A DNA stretch of 64,000 nt, from positions 96,132-160,131 of the forward strand of contig DATMLM010000049.1 of the NCBI GenBank assembly GCA_035570055.1, written 5' to 3'. The stretch is from DASRDS01 sp035570055. Lineage in GTDB: Bacteria; Gemmatimonadota; Gemmatimonadetes; Gemmatimonadales; Gemmatimonadaceae. Of this stretch, positions 41,309-49,800 are shown one piece after another. Both the position numbers and the translations under genes were made by a program. Each line of letters starts with the position of its first letter. The first letter of the stretch is position 1. The notes beneath the pieces are model-generated. The model saw only the letters and a list, made by a program, of their open reading frames with translations. It had not been told where the DNA came from and searched no databases.

Positions 41309-42147
41309 CGATCGCGCTCTTCCCAGCTTTGCAGCGTGAGGCGCGTGCCGACGATGACGTAGACGGCCTGGATCTCGTGTGCCGTCGGCGAGCCGTTGAG
41401 CCAGCCGCGGCTGACGATCATGAGACGAGACGGCGCGACCGTCATGGGTGGGAAGCCATCGAGCGTTGCCGTGCCGGGCCCGGCTCGGCGGAATTCGTCC
41501 GGGGACGAGAACGTTTCGCCGGCGTCGCGCCGCTGTACGATGGTGCGGGCGACCGCGGGGCCGATGCCCGGGAGCGCGGCCAGCACGGCCTCTGGCGCTG
41601 AGTTGATGTTGACGATGCCGTCGCCCCAGATCGTGACGTACGGCGCGACAGCCAGGGCTAAGGCGTCGTCGCCGCCCGGCACCCGTGCGAGCTCGCCGAA
41701 GCGGGCAATGGGCTCCGCCTTGAGCGCCGCGGCAACGGTGGCCGCGCGGTCATCGGGGACGAACTCGTGAAAGAAATTTCGGAGCGTGCGCTGGCTCGCC
41801 AAGTTGAGATCAATACGGGCGTTCAGATCGAGGATCGCGACGTCGAAGAGCGTGTTCCCGATCGCCTGATGGCGGAGTGAGCGGTTCAGTGAGTCGAGAC
41901 GGCGAAAGGCTGTCGCGCGATCGGTCGCTTCCGGCGCCGAATCGACGAGTTGCGCGATCGACGTGCGCGCCAGGAAAACGCCGCTCTCGGCCGCGTAGCG
42001 GGTGGCGGCGCGAGACTTGAGGGCGATCAGCATCTGCCCCTCGGCCCGCGCGCGCGATCCGACCTCGGCGGCCACGACACCGAGCAGCACGAGCAGGGAG
42101 AGAACCAAAATCAGCGCGACCCCACGGCGGTTGCGGGTCATCACCAT
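41305..42147 (-). CDS. gspK: Type II secretion minor pseudopilin GspK
   Basis: A 280-residue protein: N-terminal RRGVALILVLSLLVLLGVVA helix with a GspK-type start, AARYAAESGV-like region (TRYAAESGVFLARTS), helix-hairpin-helix-like core (VNINSAPEAVLAALPGIGPA, VARTIVQRRDAGETFSSPDE) and C-terminal strands. GspK caps the pseudopilus tip. Last gene of the minus-strand J-I-K unit; it overlaps gspI by 7 nt. Confidence 0.88.
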   Translation of the reverse strand: MVMTRNRRGVALILVLSLLVLLGVVAAEVGSRARAEGQMLIALKSRAATRYAAESGVFLARTSIAQLVDSAPEATDRATAFRRLDSLNRSLRHQAIGNTLFDVAILDLNARIDLNLASQRTLRNFFHEFVPDDRAATVAAALKAEPIARFGELARVPGGDDALALAVAPYVTIWGDGIVNINSAPEAVLAALPGIGPAVARTIVQRRDAGETFSSPDEFRRAGPGTATLDGFPPMTVAPSRLMIVSRGWLNGSPTAHEIQAVYVIVGTRLTLQSWEERDR

Positions 42148-42482
42148 GTGTCCGTCCCCCGCGCGTCAGGCTTTGTCAGGCGATCGAGGTCGAATCGCTG
42201 GCCGCTTGGCAGAAAGACGGAGACCGTGACTACCGAGTAGCCGCTCAACCAGGGGCGGCGCGTGACCTGCGTGCGAAAGCCGTTTGGCAGCGGATCCGGT
42301 TGACGGCCGAGCTTGACGAGCTCCATGGCGTCTTGGGCGTACGAGACCGCGTCGGACCACTGGCGCGCGCTCCCGACCAGGCGGTGACTTTGGGAGAAGA
42401 GCTCGAGGTAGCTCGCGCCGACCATCGTCAAGATGACGAGCGCGACCAGGACTTCGAGCAATGTCATCCCGCTGCGTCGCAT
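42141..42482 (-). CDS. gspI: Type II secretion minor pseudopilin GspI
   Basis: A 113-residue prepilin-like protein. MRRSGMTLLEVLVALVILTM is a class III signal sequence with the Gly cleavage site and Glu at +5. The rest (ELVKLGRQPDPLPNGFRTQV) fits the small GspI pilin. The frame is open upstream into gspJ, but ATG 42482 matches the prepilin start and overlaps the gspJ stop by 1 nt. A prepilin peptidase must process it; none is in the window. Confidence 0.82.
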   Translation of the reverse strand: MRRSGMTLLEVLVALVILTMVGASYLELFSQSHRLVGSARQWSDAVSYAQDAMELVKLGRQPDPLPNGFRTQVTRRPWLSGYSVVTVSVFLPSGQRFDLDRLTKPDARGTDTW

Positions 42483-43030
42483 CACGGTGACAATACCACG
42501 CGAATCGGCATCACGGCCGTTACCGAATTGTGCCAGAGCGCGATCGAGATTGCGCGAGGCATCAGCTTTGGCTCTGTCCAATCGGACCGCCACTGCAAGC
42601 CATCTGCGTCGAGGACCTGCACGTCCCACCGAGTCACGTCGGGGACGCGGAATGCCACCTGAGTAGCTGGCGCGTGCCCGAGCGGCGTGGCGACGAACGA
42701 GAGGCCTCGCGCATCGGGTATTACGGTGATCCGCCAGTCGTAGTCCGGGTCGAGCGGCGCGGCTCCGCCCGCGGAGACGAACGACAGGCGGCCGTTTTGG
42801 AGGTCGAAGCCTGGATCGCCTGGGCGAGTGGGGATTCGAGCGTTTCGAAGCGCATCGGTGAGCAACGTGCGGACGGCACGGGCACTTTCGACGTCGTTCA
42901 AGTGCGACGTCAAGCGAGCGCGGGCGTCGATCGATACCTGGGCGGCAGAAAATGCCAGGAGCGCGATGAGACTGGTCAGCACGATCGCGACCATGATCTC
43001 CAAGAGCGTGAAAGCGCGCCGGCACCGCAT
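42482..43030 (-). CDS. gspJ: Type II secretion minor pseudopilin GspJ
   Basis: A 182-residue prepilin-like protein. Type III signal MRCRRAFTLLEIMVAIVLTS, followed by the longer, Arg-rich GspJ body (ESARAVRTLLTDALRNARIP) and ALWHNSVTAVMPIRVVLSP at the end. It has the usual GspJ length. Forms the tip complex with GspI and GspK. It lies divergent from gspG with a 59-nt gap. Confidence 0.85.
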   Translation of the reverse strand: MRCRRAFTLLEIMVAIVLTSLIALLAFSAAQVSIDARARLTSHLNDVESARAVRTLLTDALRNARIPTRPGDPGFDLQNGRLSFVSAGGAAPLDPDYDWRITVIPDARGLSFVATPLGHAPATQVAFRVPDVTRWDVQVLDADGLQWRSDWTEPKLMPRAISIALWHNSVTAVMPIRVVLSP

Positions 43031-43089
43031 GCAACAATGTCGCTACGTGTTCTTGCGAATGCCACGGCCAGCCGTGTAGCATCACTGTC

Positions 43090-43509
43090 ATGAGACGTGG
43101 GTTCACGCTGATCGAGCTCCTCGTGGTGATCATTGTGCTCGGGTTGCTCGCGACCCTCGTGGGGCCGCGCATTCTCGGGCGGATCACCGAGGCCAAGAGC
43201 GCCACCGCGCGCACGCAACTGTCGCTATTGGAGACGGCGCTCGACAGCTACAAGCTCGATGTCGGGTCGTACCCGACGAGTGAGCAGGGGCTGGATGCAT
43301 TGGAGAAGGTTCCCACGCGGGAGCCGGTGCCGATCAGTTGGCGCGGGCCGTACTTGCGGCGCGATCTTCCCAACGACCCGTGGGGACGGCCCTACATCTA
43401 TAAGAGCCCTGGGGAGCACAACCCGACGTCGTTCGATCTCTCGACCCTAGGCCGCGACGGGCAACCCGGCGGCGAAGGCGAAGACGCTGACGTCATGAAC
43501 TGGAAATAA
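43090..43509 (+). CDS. gspG: Type II secretion major pseudopilin GspG
   Basis: A 139-residue major pseudopilin: MRRGFTLIELLVVIIVLGLL signal and helix, then the diagnostic GspG sequence LETALDSYKLDVGSYPTSEQ, GLDALEKVPTREPVPISWRG, DLPNDPWGRPYIYKSPGEHN and a Ca-site-like GRDGQPGGEGEDADV tail. It builds the piston fibre. It lies alone on the plus strand between gspJ and gspH. Confidence 0.95.
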   Translation: MRRGFTLIELLVVIIVLGLLATLVGPRILGRITEAKSATARTQLSLLETALDSYKLDVGSYPTSEQGLDALEKVPTREPVPISWRGPYLRRDLPNDPWGRPYIYKSPGEHNPTSFDLSTLGRDGQPGGEGEDADVMNWK

Positions 43510-43897
43510 GCTTCATTTCGCAGATCAGTGGGTCGAGCCTCACGATAGCGGCAGCAGCGGCGGTGCTGCGCACGTCGAATGAGCAGCTGCCGATGGGCGA
43601 CACGATCAGCGTCAGTGGGGACTGCGAGAGTCGGTCCATGCGTCCGCGGGCGACATCGCCCTCGACCGGGAGTCCGCCGCCTTCCATGTGCCACTCGCCA
43701 GTTGGCTCGATGCGCACATAGATCACCTCGCCGCGAGTCGCCGCGGTGTTGCGGGCGGCTTGGACGACGGCCGTGAGCTGGCGCTGGCGGTCGTAGGTCG
43801 TCGGACGCAGCAGCAGAGGCGCCACGAGGCCGGCGGCCAGGCCCATAATCACCAAGACGACGAGCATCTCGACCAGCGTGTAGCCGCGACGACGCAT
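43493..43897 (-). CDS. gspH: Type II secretion minor pseudopilin GspH
   Basis: A 134-residue prepilin-like protein: MRRRGYTLVEMLVVLVIMGL signal, then DRQRQLTAVVQAARNTAATR and LTLIVSPIGSCSFDVRSTAA strands of the GspH fold. ATG 43897 is preferred over 43948 because the prepilin signal starts there. Converges with gspG (17-nt overlap); on the minus strand it lies upstream of J-I-K. Confidence 0.82.
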   Translation of the reverse strand: MRRRGYTLVEMLVVLVIMGLAAGLVAPLLLRPTTYDRQRQLTAVVQAARNTAATRGEVIYVRIEPTGEWHMEGGGLPVEGDVARGRMDRLSQSPLTLIVSPIGSCSFDVRSTAAAAAIVRLDPLICEMKLISSS

Positions 43898-43966
43898 GGC
43901 GGGAAAACTAACGGCCGGAGCAGCAAGTATCGCTGCCCCGGCCGTCATTCCAACTGATCCAGACGA

Positions 43967-45835
43967 TTAGAACTTGAAGAACGGGAAGAAATCCGTGATG
44001 GCCGGCGCGTTCGTCGGGGCATACGGATTGGCCTTCGTCGTGATCGGATTCGGCATATTGTCGCGCGTGTCGGCGGCAATCGTCGGCAAGCCCCAGTTGT
44101 GCTCGACGAACTTGTCGAACGACACGTGGTCACCGTACGCGTGCACGACACCAACACCCTTCGAGAACGGCGACACCACGATCAGCGGCATGCGGGTGCC
44201 GTCGCCGAAGAAGTCGAGCGGCTGGACATAGCCAGAATCCCAGTACCCACCGCCCTCATCCTGCGTGATGAAGATCGCCGTCTGGGCGAAGAGCGCGGGG
44301 TTGGCCTGTACCATCTGCACGATCTTCTTCACAAAGCCTTCGTAGAGATCCCACTTCGACGACGCCGGGTGACCATCGAGGAAGCCATCGGGCTTGACGA
44401 TCGACACGGCGGGCAAGGAGCTGTTGGTGATATCGTTGTACAGATCGGTAATGTCCTTGAGGTTCGCGCGCAGTTTGGGGTTGGTCATGATCTGCGTCGA
44501 GTACAGGAACGGATTGCAGATGTTGCAATACGTGCTGGCCTCGCCGGTCTCGGTGCCGTTCGCCCAACCTTCGCCGTAATAGTGCCACGACACACCGTGG
44601 TTCGACATGACCAGGCCGATGTTCGGCTGCCGTGTCGGCGGAACCGTGAAGACGTTGGCGCCGAGCGGGGCCGCCACACCCGTGCCGAAATAGCCCGGGT
44701 TGTAGTTGTTCACGAGATAGTACGCGCCTTTCTTGCAGTCGTTCTTGCGGATCTTGTAGGGCAGCTGCTTCTCGTACGCACGAATCGCACCGACACCAGG
44801 CTGCGTCTCGTCTGAGCAGTTGATGTACGAGCCGCCCGAATAACCGTCTTCGACCCAATAGTTGTTCGTACCGGCCTGCGAGTTCGGATTCTCGATCTGG
44901 TTCGACGGCGGCGTTACTGGCGCACCCGTGGAGTCGGCATAGTAGATGCCCGTGCCGAAGCCGAGGATGATGTGGTTCGCGCCCGTGCCACCCTGGAACG
45001 CCTGGTGGAAGTTGTCGCCCATCGCGTACTCGTTGGCGAGTGCCGTGAAGTACGGAGCGGAGCCCGTGGCGACGTTGAAGTAGCCCATCGACGTGGCGCC
45101 TTCGCCTGTCGTCTCATCGTTGAAACCAGCCGGCTGGGCCTTGCCGTTTTGGCCGGCGCCCTGCGTGATCTCGGTCCAGGGGAACAGATCCGCCTGGCAA
45201 CCACTCGGGTTCTGCGGCGTCGCGGCCTTCATGTCGCAGTCGAGCTGCTGCACCATCTGGTAGAAGCGGTGCACCGGGCTCGAGGTGTAGTCATTGTACG
45301 AGACCCAGCGCGTGAGGTCGAACGGGCCGTTGGGAAGGTTCGTCGGGAAGCGGTTGTCGACCTGATCGTTCGGCTGGCCCGTGCCGCCCGTCGCGAGGCG
45401 ATAGTAGCTCTCGTACCACAGGCCGGGCTCGACCAGGTGTGCGGCCCACGCGGTCGCAAACGGAGGATCCGTCGGCGCGCCATCGGTGTTGACGTTCGGC
45501 AGCGTCTTGAAGGGACCGGTCTTCGGCGGGTGCACCGAGTACGCACCGGGCTGGCTCGCCATGAACTGCTGCGCCTTCCAGAAGTTCGGACCGGGTGTCC
45601 CGTCGGCGTTGACGATGCCTTCCGACAGGATGTTCCACACCGTCGATCCCTTCGGCGGTGTATACGTGCCGAAGATGTGATCGAAGGTCCGGTTCTCGCC
45701 GATAATGTAGATCACGTGCTTGATCGGCGTTGCCGTGTTGTTATCGTTACTTCCCTGCGCGTGGACCGGGATGCTGAGTGCACATCCGGCGATCACACCC
45801 GCGACTGCCTGTCCCAGGCGAACTGCTGTCTTCAT
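43967..45835 (-). CDS. Secreted phosphoesterase (PF04185, phospholipase C / acid phosphatase-like)
   Basis: A 622-residue exported enzyme: signal peptide AVAGVIAGCALSIPVHAQ, then the family hallmark IYIIGENRTFDHIFGTYTPP, a long variable middle, and metal ligands in SNHGVSWHYYGEGW, FITQDEGGGYWDSGYVQP and VVSPFSKGVGVVHAYGDHVS. The fold is alkaline-phosphatase-like with metals bound by Glu/Asn/Asp/His. Likely hydrolyses phospholipid or phosphomonoester outside the cell and could be a type II secretion substrate given the adjacent operon. Several Cys pairs suggest disulfides. Confidence 0.88.
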   Translation of the reverse strand: MKTAVRLGQAVAGVIAGCALSIPVHAQGSNDNNTATPIKHVIYIIGENRTFDHIFGTYTPPKGSTVWNILSEGIVNADGTPGPNFWKAQQFMASQPGAYSVHPPKTGPFKTLPNVNTDGAPTDPPFATAWAAHLVEPGLWYESYYRLATGGTGQPNDQVDNRFPTNLPNGPFDLTRWVSYNDYTSSPVHRFYQMVQQLDCDMKAATPQNPSGCQADLFPWTEITQGAGQNGKAQPAGFNDETTGEGATSMGYFNVATGSAPYFTALANEYAMGDNFHQAFQGGTGANHIILGFGTGIYYADSTGAPVTPPSNQIENPNSQAGTNNYWVEDGYSGGSYINCSDETQPGVGAIRAYEKQLPYKIRKNDCKKGAYYLVNNYNPGYFGTGVAAPLGANVFTVPPTRQPNIGLVMSNHGVSWHYYGEGWANGTETGEASTYCNICNPFLYSTQIMTNPKLRANLKDITDLYNDITNSSLPAVSIVKPDGFLDGHPASSKWDLYEGFVKKIVQMVQANPALFAQTAIFITQDEGGGYWDSGYVQPLDFFGDGTRMPLIVVSPFSKGVGVVHAYGDHVSFDKFVEHNWGLPTIAADTRDNMPNPITTKANPYAPTNAPAITDFFPFFKF

Positions 45836-45968
45836 GCGTGTCCTCCGCTGAGTGGGTGCAGCGACCTTCTTGCCGAGGGGACACTACTCGTCGTCGATAG
45901 CGAGACTGTCACAGTCCCGATCGCGCGGTGGCACGCCATCGTCTTGAAGCTGTGACTCACCTCGGCCG

Positions 45969-47780
45969 TTAGCGCATCGTCACAGCAGACGGAACGGTGC
46001 CGCTCGTGTCGGTGAGCGCGCGGAGAAACGCGATGAGATCGGCCTTCTCGCTCGCAGCGAGGTGCAGCGGTTGATCGAACAATGTCTGATATGGCAAGTC
46101 GATGCCGATGCCGACACCGCCGCCCGCGTCGTAAAAGTCCACGACATCATCGAGTGTAACGAAGGCACCGTTGTGCATGTACGGCGCGCTGACCGCGGTG
46201 TTGCGCACGGTCGGCACCTTGAACGCGAACTGATGGCTGTTCACGTTATCGATGATCGCCCGTCCCTGATCTGGATCGATCGTTGCATTGTGCAATGTCA
46301 CGCGTTCCGGAACGCCGATGATCTCGGGATCGCTCGTGAGATAGGTCGGCGGCTGCACGCCGTTGAAGAGCGGCGCGAAGTGACACGTCCCGCAGCGCCC
46401 TTTGCCCATAAAGACCGTAAACCCCCGTCGCGCCGCCTCGCTGATCGCCGCGCCATCGCCGCGCACGGCGCGGTCGAACGGTGAGTTGAGCGCGATGAGC
46501 GAGCGCACGTATGCGGCGAGCGCCACGCGCAATGCCGTGGGTGTCACGGCGTGCTCTGGCGTCGCGCCGAACGCGGCGGCGAATGCCGCACGATAGCTCG
46601 AATCGGTGCCGACTCGTGACGCGGCTGTGTCGAGCGAGCTCCGCATCTCATCAGAATTCGCGAGCACCGCGGCGATCTGCTGCTCGAGGGTTCTGACGCG
46701 CTCGTCGTCGAAGTACGCGGGCTGCAGCGCAGAGTTGATGAGAGTAGGCGTGTGCCGCGCCGGTGTGGCGCCGGGCGGCGGCGGCGCGGGCGGAAGCAAG
46801 GACGTGCGTTTCGGGATGGCGTCGGTAAAGGCGTGCGTGGTAACGTGACAGCTCGCACACGAGCGCGTGCCGGGGCCCGACAGGCGCGGATCGGCGAAGA
46901 GTCGGGCGCCCAGCGCGGTCACGACCTGCGGGTTCATCGGCACGCGCGCAAATCGCGCCGAGTAGGCCCACGGATCGAACGCGCCGCTGTCGTACACGGA
47001 CGCCGCCGACTGTCGCCACGCGCGCAGACGGGGCATGGGATCTGCCGCCCGTACGGATCGTAGCGCGGCGAGCGCGTGCGACGCGGGGATGCTGTAGCGC
47101 GTGACGAACGCGAAGCGGTCCATCGTCTCGAACGTCGCGTGCGTGCGGAGATAGTCGGCGGCGTCGCGCAACGCGCGATGAACACTGGTGTCCGGCGGAA
47201 CGAAATCCCTCACGCCGTCGAGCGCGGCCGCGGCATCCAGCAAGGCGTCGTCCTGGCGATCGGAGTCGAATCCCGCGATGTCCAACGTGCTCACTCGCGC
47301 GACCTCGGCCCGCGCGGCATCGAAGATCGCGACCTCGTCGACCTCGACCGTGGCGATGAACGTCTGCAGGATGGCAATGCGCTCGCGCATCGCGTGAATC
47401 CGCGCGAGGATCGCCCCACGTCCCGAGTCGGGCAGCTGCGGGAAAATCGCGCCCTCGATCATCGGAAAGGCGCCGGGAGTATTGTAGGGGCGCGGCGAGA
47501 CGTCTTCGCCCTCCTCCAATGGGCCCTCGAGCGCGATCACATCCTGGGGCGAGTAATAGGCGAGCAACGCTTCCGCGCGTTTGTATGCGCTGCGCGCGTG
47601 ACGGAACTCGCGCTGGGCGTCGCTTGCGCGATCAGCGCGGACGGCGGTCGCCAGGCTGTCGAGGGCAGCCCCTAGCGTGTCGAGCTGACTCTTGAATACG
47701 AGCGTGGCTGTCGTCGGCCCGGGATTGGGTGCCGCGGCAACCAACAACACCGCGGCGAACGCCGCGAAGAGCTTGGACAT
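45969..47780 (-). CDS. Di-haem cytochrome c peroxidase with N-terminal imelysin-like domain
   Basis: A 603-residue periplasmic protein. Signal peptide LFAAFAAVLLVAAAPNPG. Residues about 25-240 are helical and contain FRHARSAYKRAEALLAYYSP, recalling the imelysin/EfeO-type helical iron-related fold. Residues about 260-600 are a MauG/CcpA-type di-haem peroxidase: CASCH at 308-312 and CGTCH at 463-467, with the NTAVSAPYMHNGAFVTLDDV region near the end. Such proteins reduce hydrogen peroxide or modify partners. The fusion suggests a link to iron handling; that is inference. Confidence 0.85.
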   Translation of the reverse strand: MSKLFAAFAAVLLVAAAPNPGPTTATLVFKSQLDTLGAALDSLATAVRADRASDAQREFRHARSAYKRAEALLAYYSPQDVIALEGPLEEGEDVSPRPYNTPGAFPMIEGAIFPQLPDSGRGAILARIHAMRERIAILQTFIATVEVDEVAIFDAARAEVARVSTLDIAGFDSDRQDDALLDAAAALDGVRDFVPPDTSVHRALRDAADYLRTHATFETMDRFAFVTRYSIPASHALAALRSVRAADPMPRLRAWRQSAASVYDSGAFDPWAYSARFARVPMNPQVVTALGARLFADPRLSGPGTRSCASCHVTTHAFTDAIPKRTSLLPPAPPPPGATPARHTPTLINSALQPAYFDDERVRTLEQQIAAVLANSDEMRSSLDTAASRVGTDSSYRAAFAAAFGATPEHAVTPTALRVALAAYVRSLIALNSPFDRAVRGDGAAISEAARRGFTVFMGKGRCGTCHFAPLFNGVQPPTYLTSDPEIIGVPERVTLHNATIDPDQGRAIIDNVNSHQFAFKVPTVRNTAVSAPYMHNGAFVTLDDVVDFYDAGGGVGIGIDLPYQTLFDQPLHLAASEKADLIAFLRALTDTSGTVPSAVTMR

Positions 47781-47870
47781 GGTCCTTTACAAACGACCTA
47801 TCGTGTCACGGTGTCGGGTCAGATCGGCAAGGACCTTGTCACGTTCGATACGCTCCTTCAGCTTGATTCC

Positions 47871-48392
47871 ATGCGATCCCTTCTATTGCTAGCGCTCATC
47901 GCGCCCGCACTGGCCGCGGCCCAGGACAACGCGGGGCAGCCCATCCTGTCGCCGCGCGATACGACCCGTGCGACCATCGGTTCCGCGCACCTGCTCGTCG
48001 ACTATGGACGGCCGTCGAAGCGTGGCCGCCAGGTGGTCGGCAAGCTCATCCCGTACGACGATTGGTGGCGCACTGGCGCCAACGCGGCGACGACGTTCGT
48101 CACCGACAAGGATCTGGTGTTCGGTTCGACGACCGTGCCCGCCGGGACATACACGCTGTATTCAGTCCTGCAGAAGTCAGGTCCCTGGCTGCTCGTCGTG
48201 AACAAGCAGAATAAGCAGTGGGGGACCGAGTATCATCAGGATCAGGACCTCGCTCGCATCCCGATGACCACGACGGCCGTCTCGCCTTTCGTCGAGAAAT
48301 TCGTGATCAATGTCGTGCCGCAGGGCTCCGGTGGCGCGATTCAGCTCGTGTGGGACACGATCGAAGGCACGGCGACGTTCACGACGAAATGA
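47871..48392 (+). CDS. DUF2911 secreted protein
   Basis: A 173-residue exported protein: MRSLLLLALIAPALAAAQ signal, then the DUF2911 body SPRDTTRATIGSAHLLVDYG, RGRQVVGKLIPYDDWWRTGA, VPAGTYTLYSVLQKSGPWLL and VNKQNKQWGTEYHQDQDL. Common in Bacteroidota and Gemmatimonadota; function unknown. ATG 47871 gives a clean signal peptide. Divergent from the peroxidase gene. Confidence 0.88.
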   Translation: MRSLLLLALIAPALAAAQDNAGQPILSPRDTTRATIGSAHLLVDYGRPSKRGRQVVGKLIPYDDWWRTGANAATTFVTDKDLVFGSTTVPAGTYTLYSVLQKSGPWLLVVNKQNKQWGTEYHQDQDLARIPMTTTAVSPFVEKFVINVVPQGSGGAIQLVWDTIEGTATFTTK

Positions 48393-48497
48393 CGTTCGCT
48401 GGGCGCACGACTCAGGGCGTAACCACTCCGTCACGCGGGGAATAACGGGGCAGCACGGGCAGTCTGAGGCGCAACTCCAATCTCAGGGTAACTGCCC

Positions 48498-49790
48498 ATG
48501 AAGCGTGTGTTCGTGTTGCCCCTCGCCGTCGGCGCGCTCGCTGCCTGCAGTGACGCACCGACGTCGAATGTGTCCAAGCCGTCGCTCGCCGTCTCGAATG
48601 CGACCTCGACCGTTGCTGTCAATCCGGTTATTCAGTGGAACCGGGAAGTGCTCAAGATCGTGCGCACGGCCGGTGTGCAATCCCCGACAATCCACTCCAC
48701 GTGGGAGTTCGCCATTCTCCATGCGTCGATTTATGACGCGGTGAACTCGATCACCAAACGGCATCAGCCCTACAAGATCAACCTCGCGGTAGCAGCCGGC
48801 GCCTCGGAAGATGCCGCGGCGATCTCGGCCGGGCACGAAGCGCTGGCGAATCTGTACGAAGATTTCCGGCCGCAGCTGGACTCGATCCAACAGGCATTGC
48901 TCGCGGCGATTCCCGACGGGAAGGCGAAGAACGAAGGCGTTCGCATCGGCCGCAAAGTCGCGGACAGCATTTTGGCCTTGCGGGCGAACGATGGCCATGA
49001 CGCGACGCAGCCCCTGTTCAACGTGACGGGCGCGCCGGGCACGTGGCAGCCGATGCCGCCCAACTTCCAGCAGCAGCCGCAGTTCACGCAGTGGGGGAAC
49101 GTCAAGTTGTTCGTGCTGTCGAACGCTCTGCAGTTCCCGCTCGGTCCGCCGCCGGCGCTCACCAGCCAGGCATTCATCAACGCCTTCAATGAAGTGAAGC
49201 GCGATGGGAAGCTCGGCGGCACGGCCTTGACCGCCGATCAGACGGAGGCCGGCAAGTTCTGGAATGGCAACATTCAGGATTACTGGCAGGAGATCACCCA
49301 AACGGCGGCGATCGGGCACAACCTGAACACCGAGGAGACCGCCCGCGTGTTCGCGCTCCTCGACCTATCGCTGGCCGATGACGTCATCGCGTACTTCTTC
49401 TCGAAGTACCAGTATGGTTTCTGGCGGCCGGTGACGGCGATCCGGGAAGCGGGTGCACTCCACAACCCCGCGCTCGTGCCCGACACGACTTGGTTGCCGC
49501 TCGTCACGAAGACCACGCCCGATCCGTCGTACCCCGGCGCGCACGCGGACGAGGCATGGTCCTCGGCCGAGATCCTCATCAACTTCTTCGCGACGAACAA
49601 TTTCTCGTTCGCCGTCACGTCAGAGGTGCTGCCAGGGGTGACGCGGTCGTTCACGAGCTTCACCGACGCGGCGCAGGATGCGGCCAACAGCCGGATCTAT
49701 GCCGGTCAGCACTACCGGACCGACGAGGATGCCGGGCACGAGCAAGGGTTCCACGTGGCGGACTTTATCGTGGATAACTTCTTGAGATAG
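48498..49790 (+). CDS. Vanadium-dependent haloperoxidase-like lipoprotein
   Basis: A 430-residue lipoprotein (signal peptide with lipobox LAAC at about 13-16). The vanadate/phosphate site of the PAP2/vanadium haloperoxidase superfamily is present: FSKYQYGFWRPVTAIRE (K-x6-RP), PSYPGAHADE (PSGH variant with Tyr and Ala) and SRIYAGQHYRTDEDAGHEQG (SRxxxGxHxxxD). The H of the second motif is shifted, so activity as a phosphatase or haloperoxidase cannot be assigned. Exported and outer-membrane or periplasmic. Confidence 0.85.
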   Translation: MKRVFVLPLAVGALAACSDAPTSNVSKPSLAVSNATSTVAVNPVIQWNREVLKIVRTAGVQSPTIHSTWEFAILHASIYDAVNSITKRHQPYKINLAVAAGASEDAAAISAGHEALANLYEDFRPQLDSIQQALLAAIPDGKAKNEGVRIGRKVADSILALRANDGHDATQPLFNVTGAPGTWQPMPPNFQQQPQFTQWGNVKLFVLSNALQFPLGPPPALTSQAFINAFNEVKRDGKLGGTALTADQTEAGKFWNGNIQDYWQEITQTAAIGHNLNTEETARVFALLDLSLADDVIAYFFSKYQYGFWRPVTAIREAGALHNPALVPDTTWLPLVTKTTPDPSYPGAHADEAWSSAEILINFFATNNFSFAVTSEVLPGVTRSFTSFTDAAQDAANSRIYAGQHYRTDEDAGHEQGFHVADFIVDNFLR

Positions 49791-49800
49791 CTTTCCCGCA

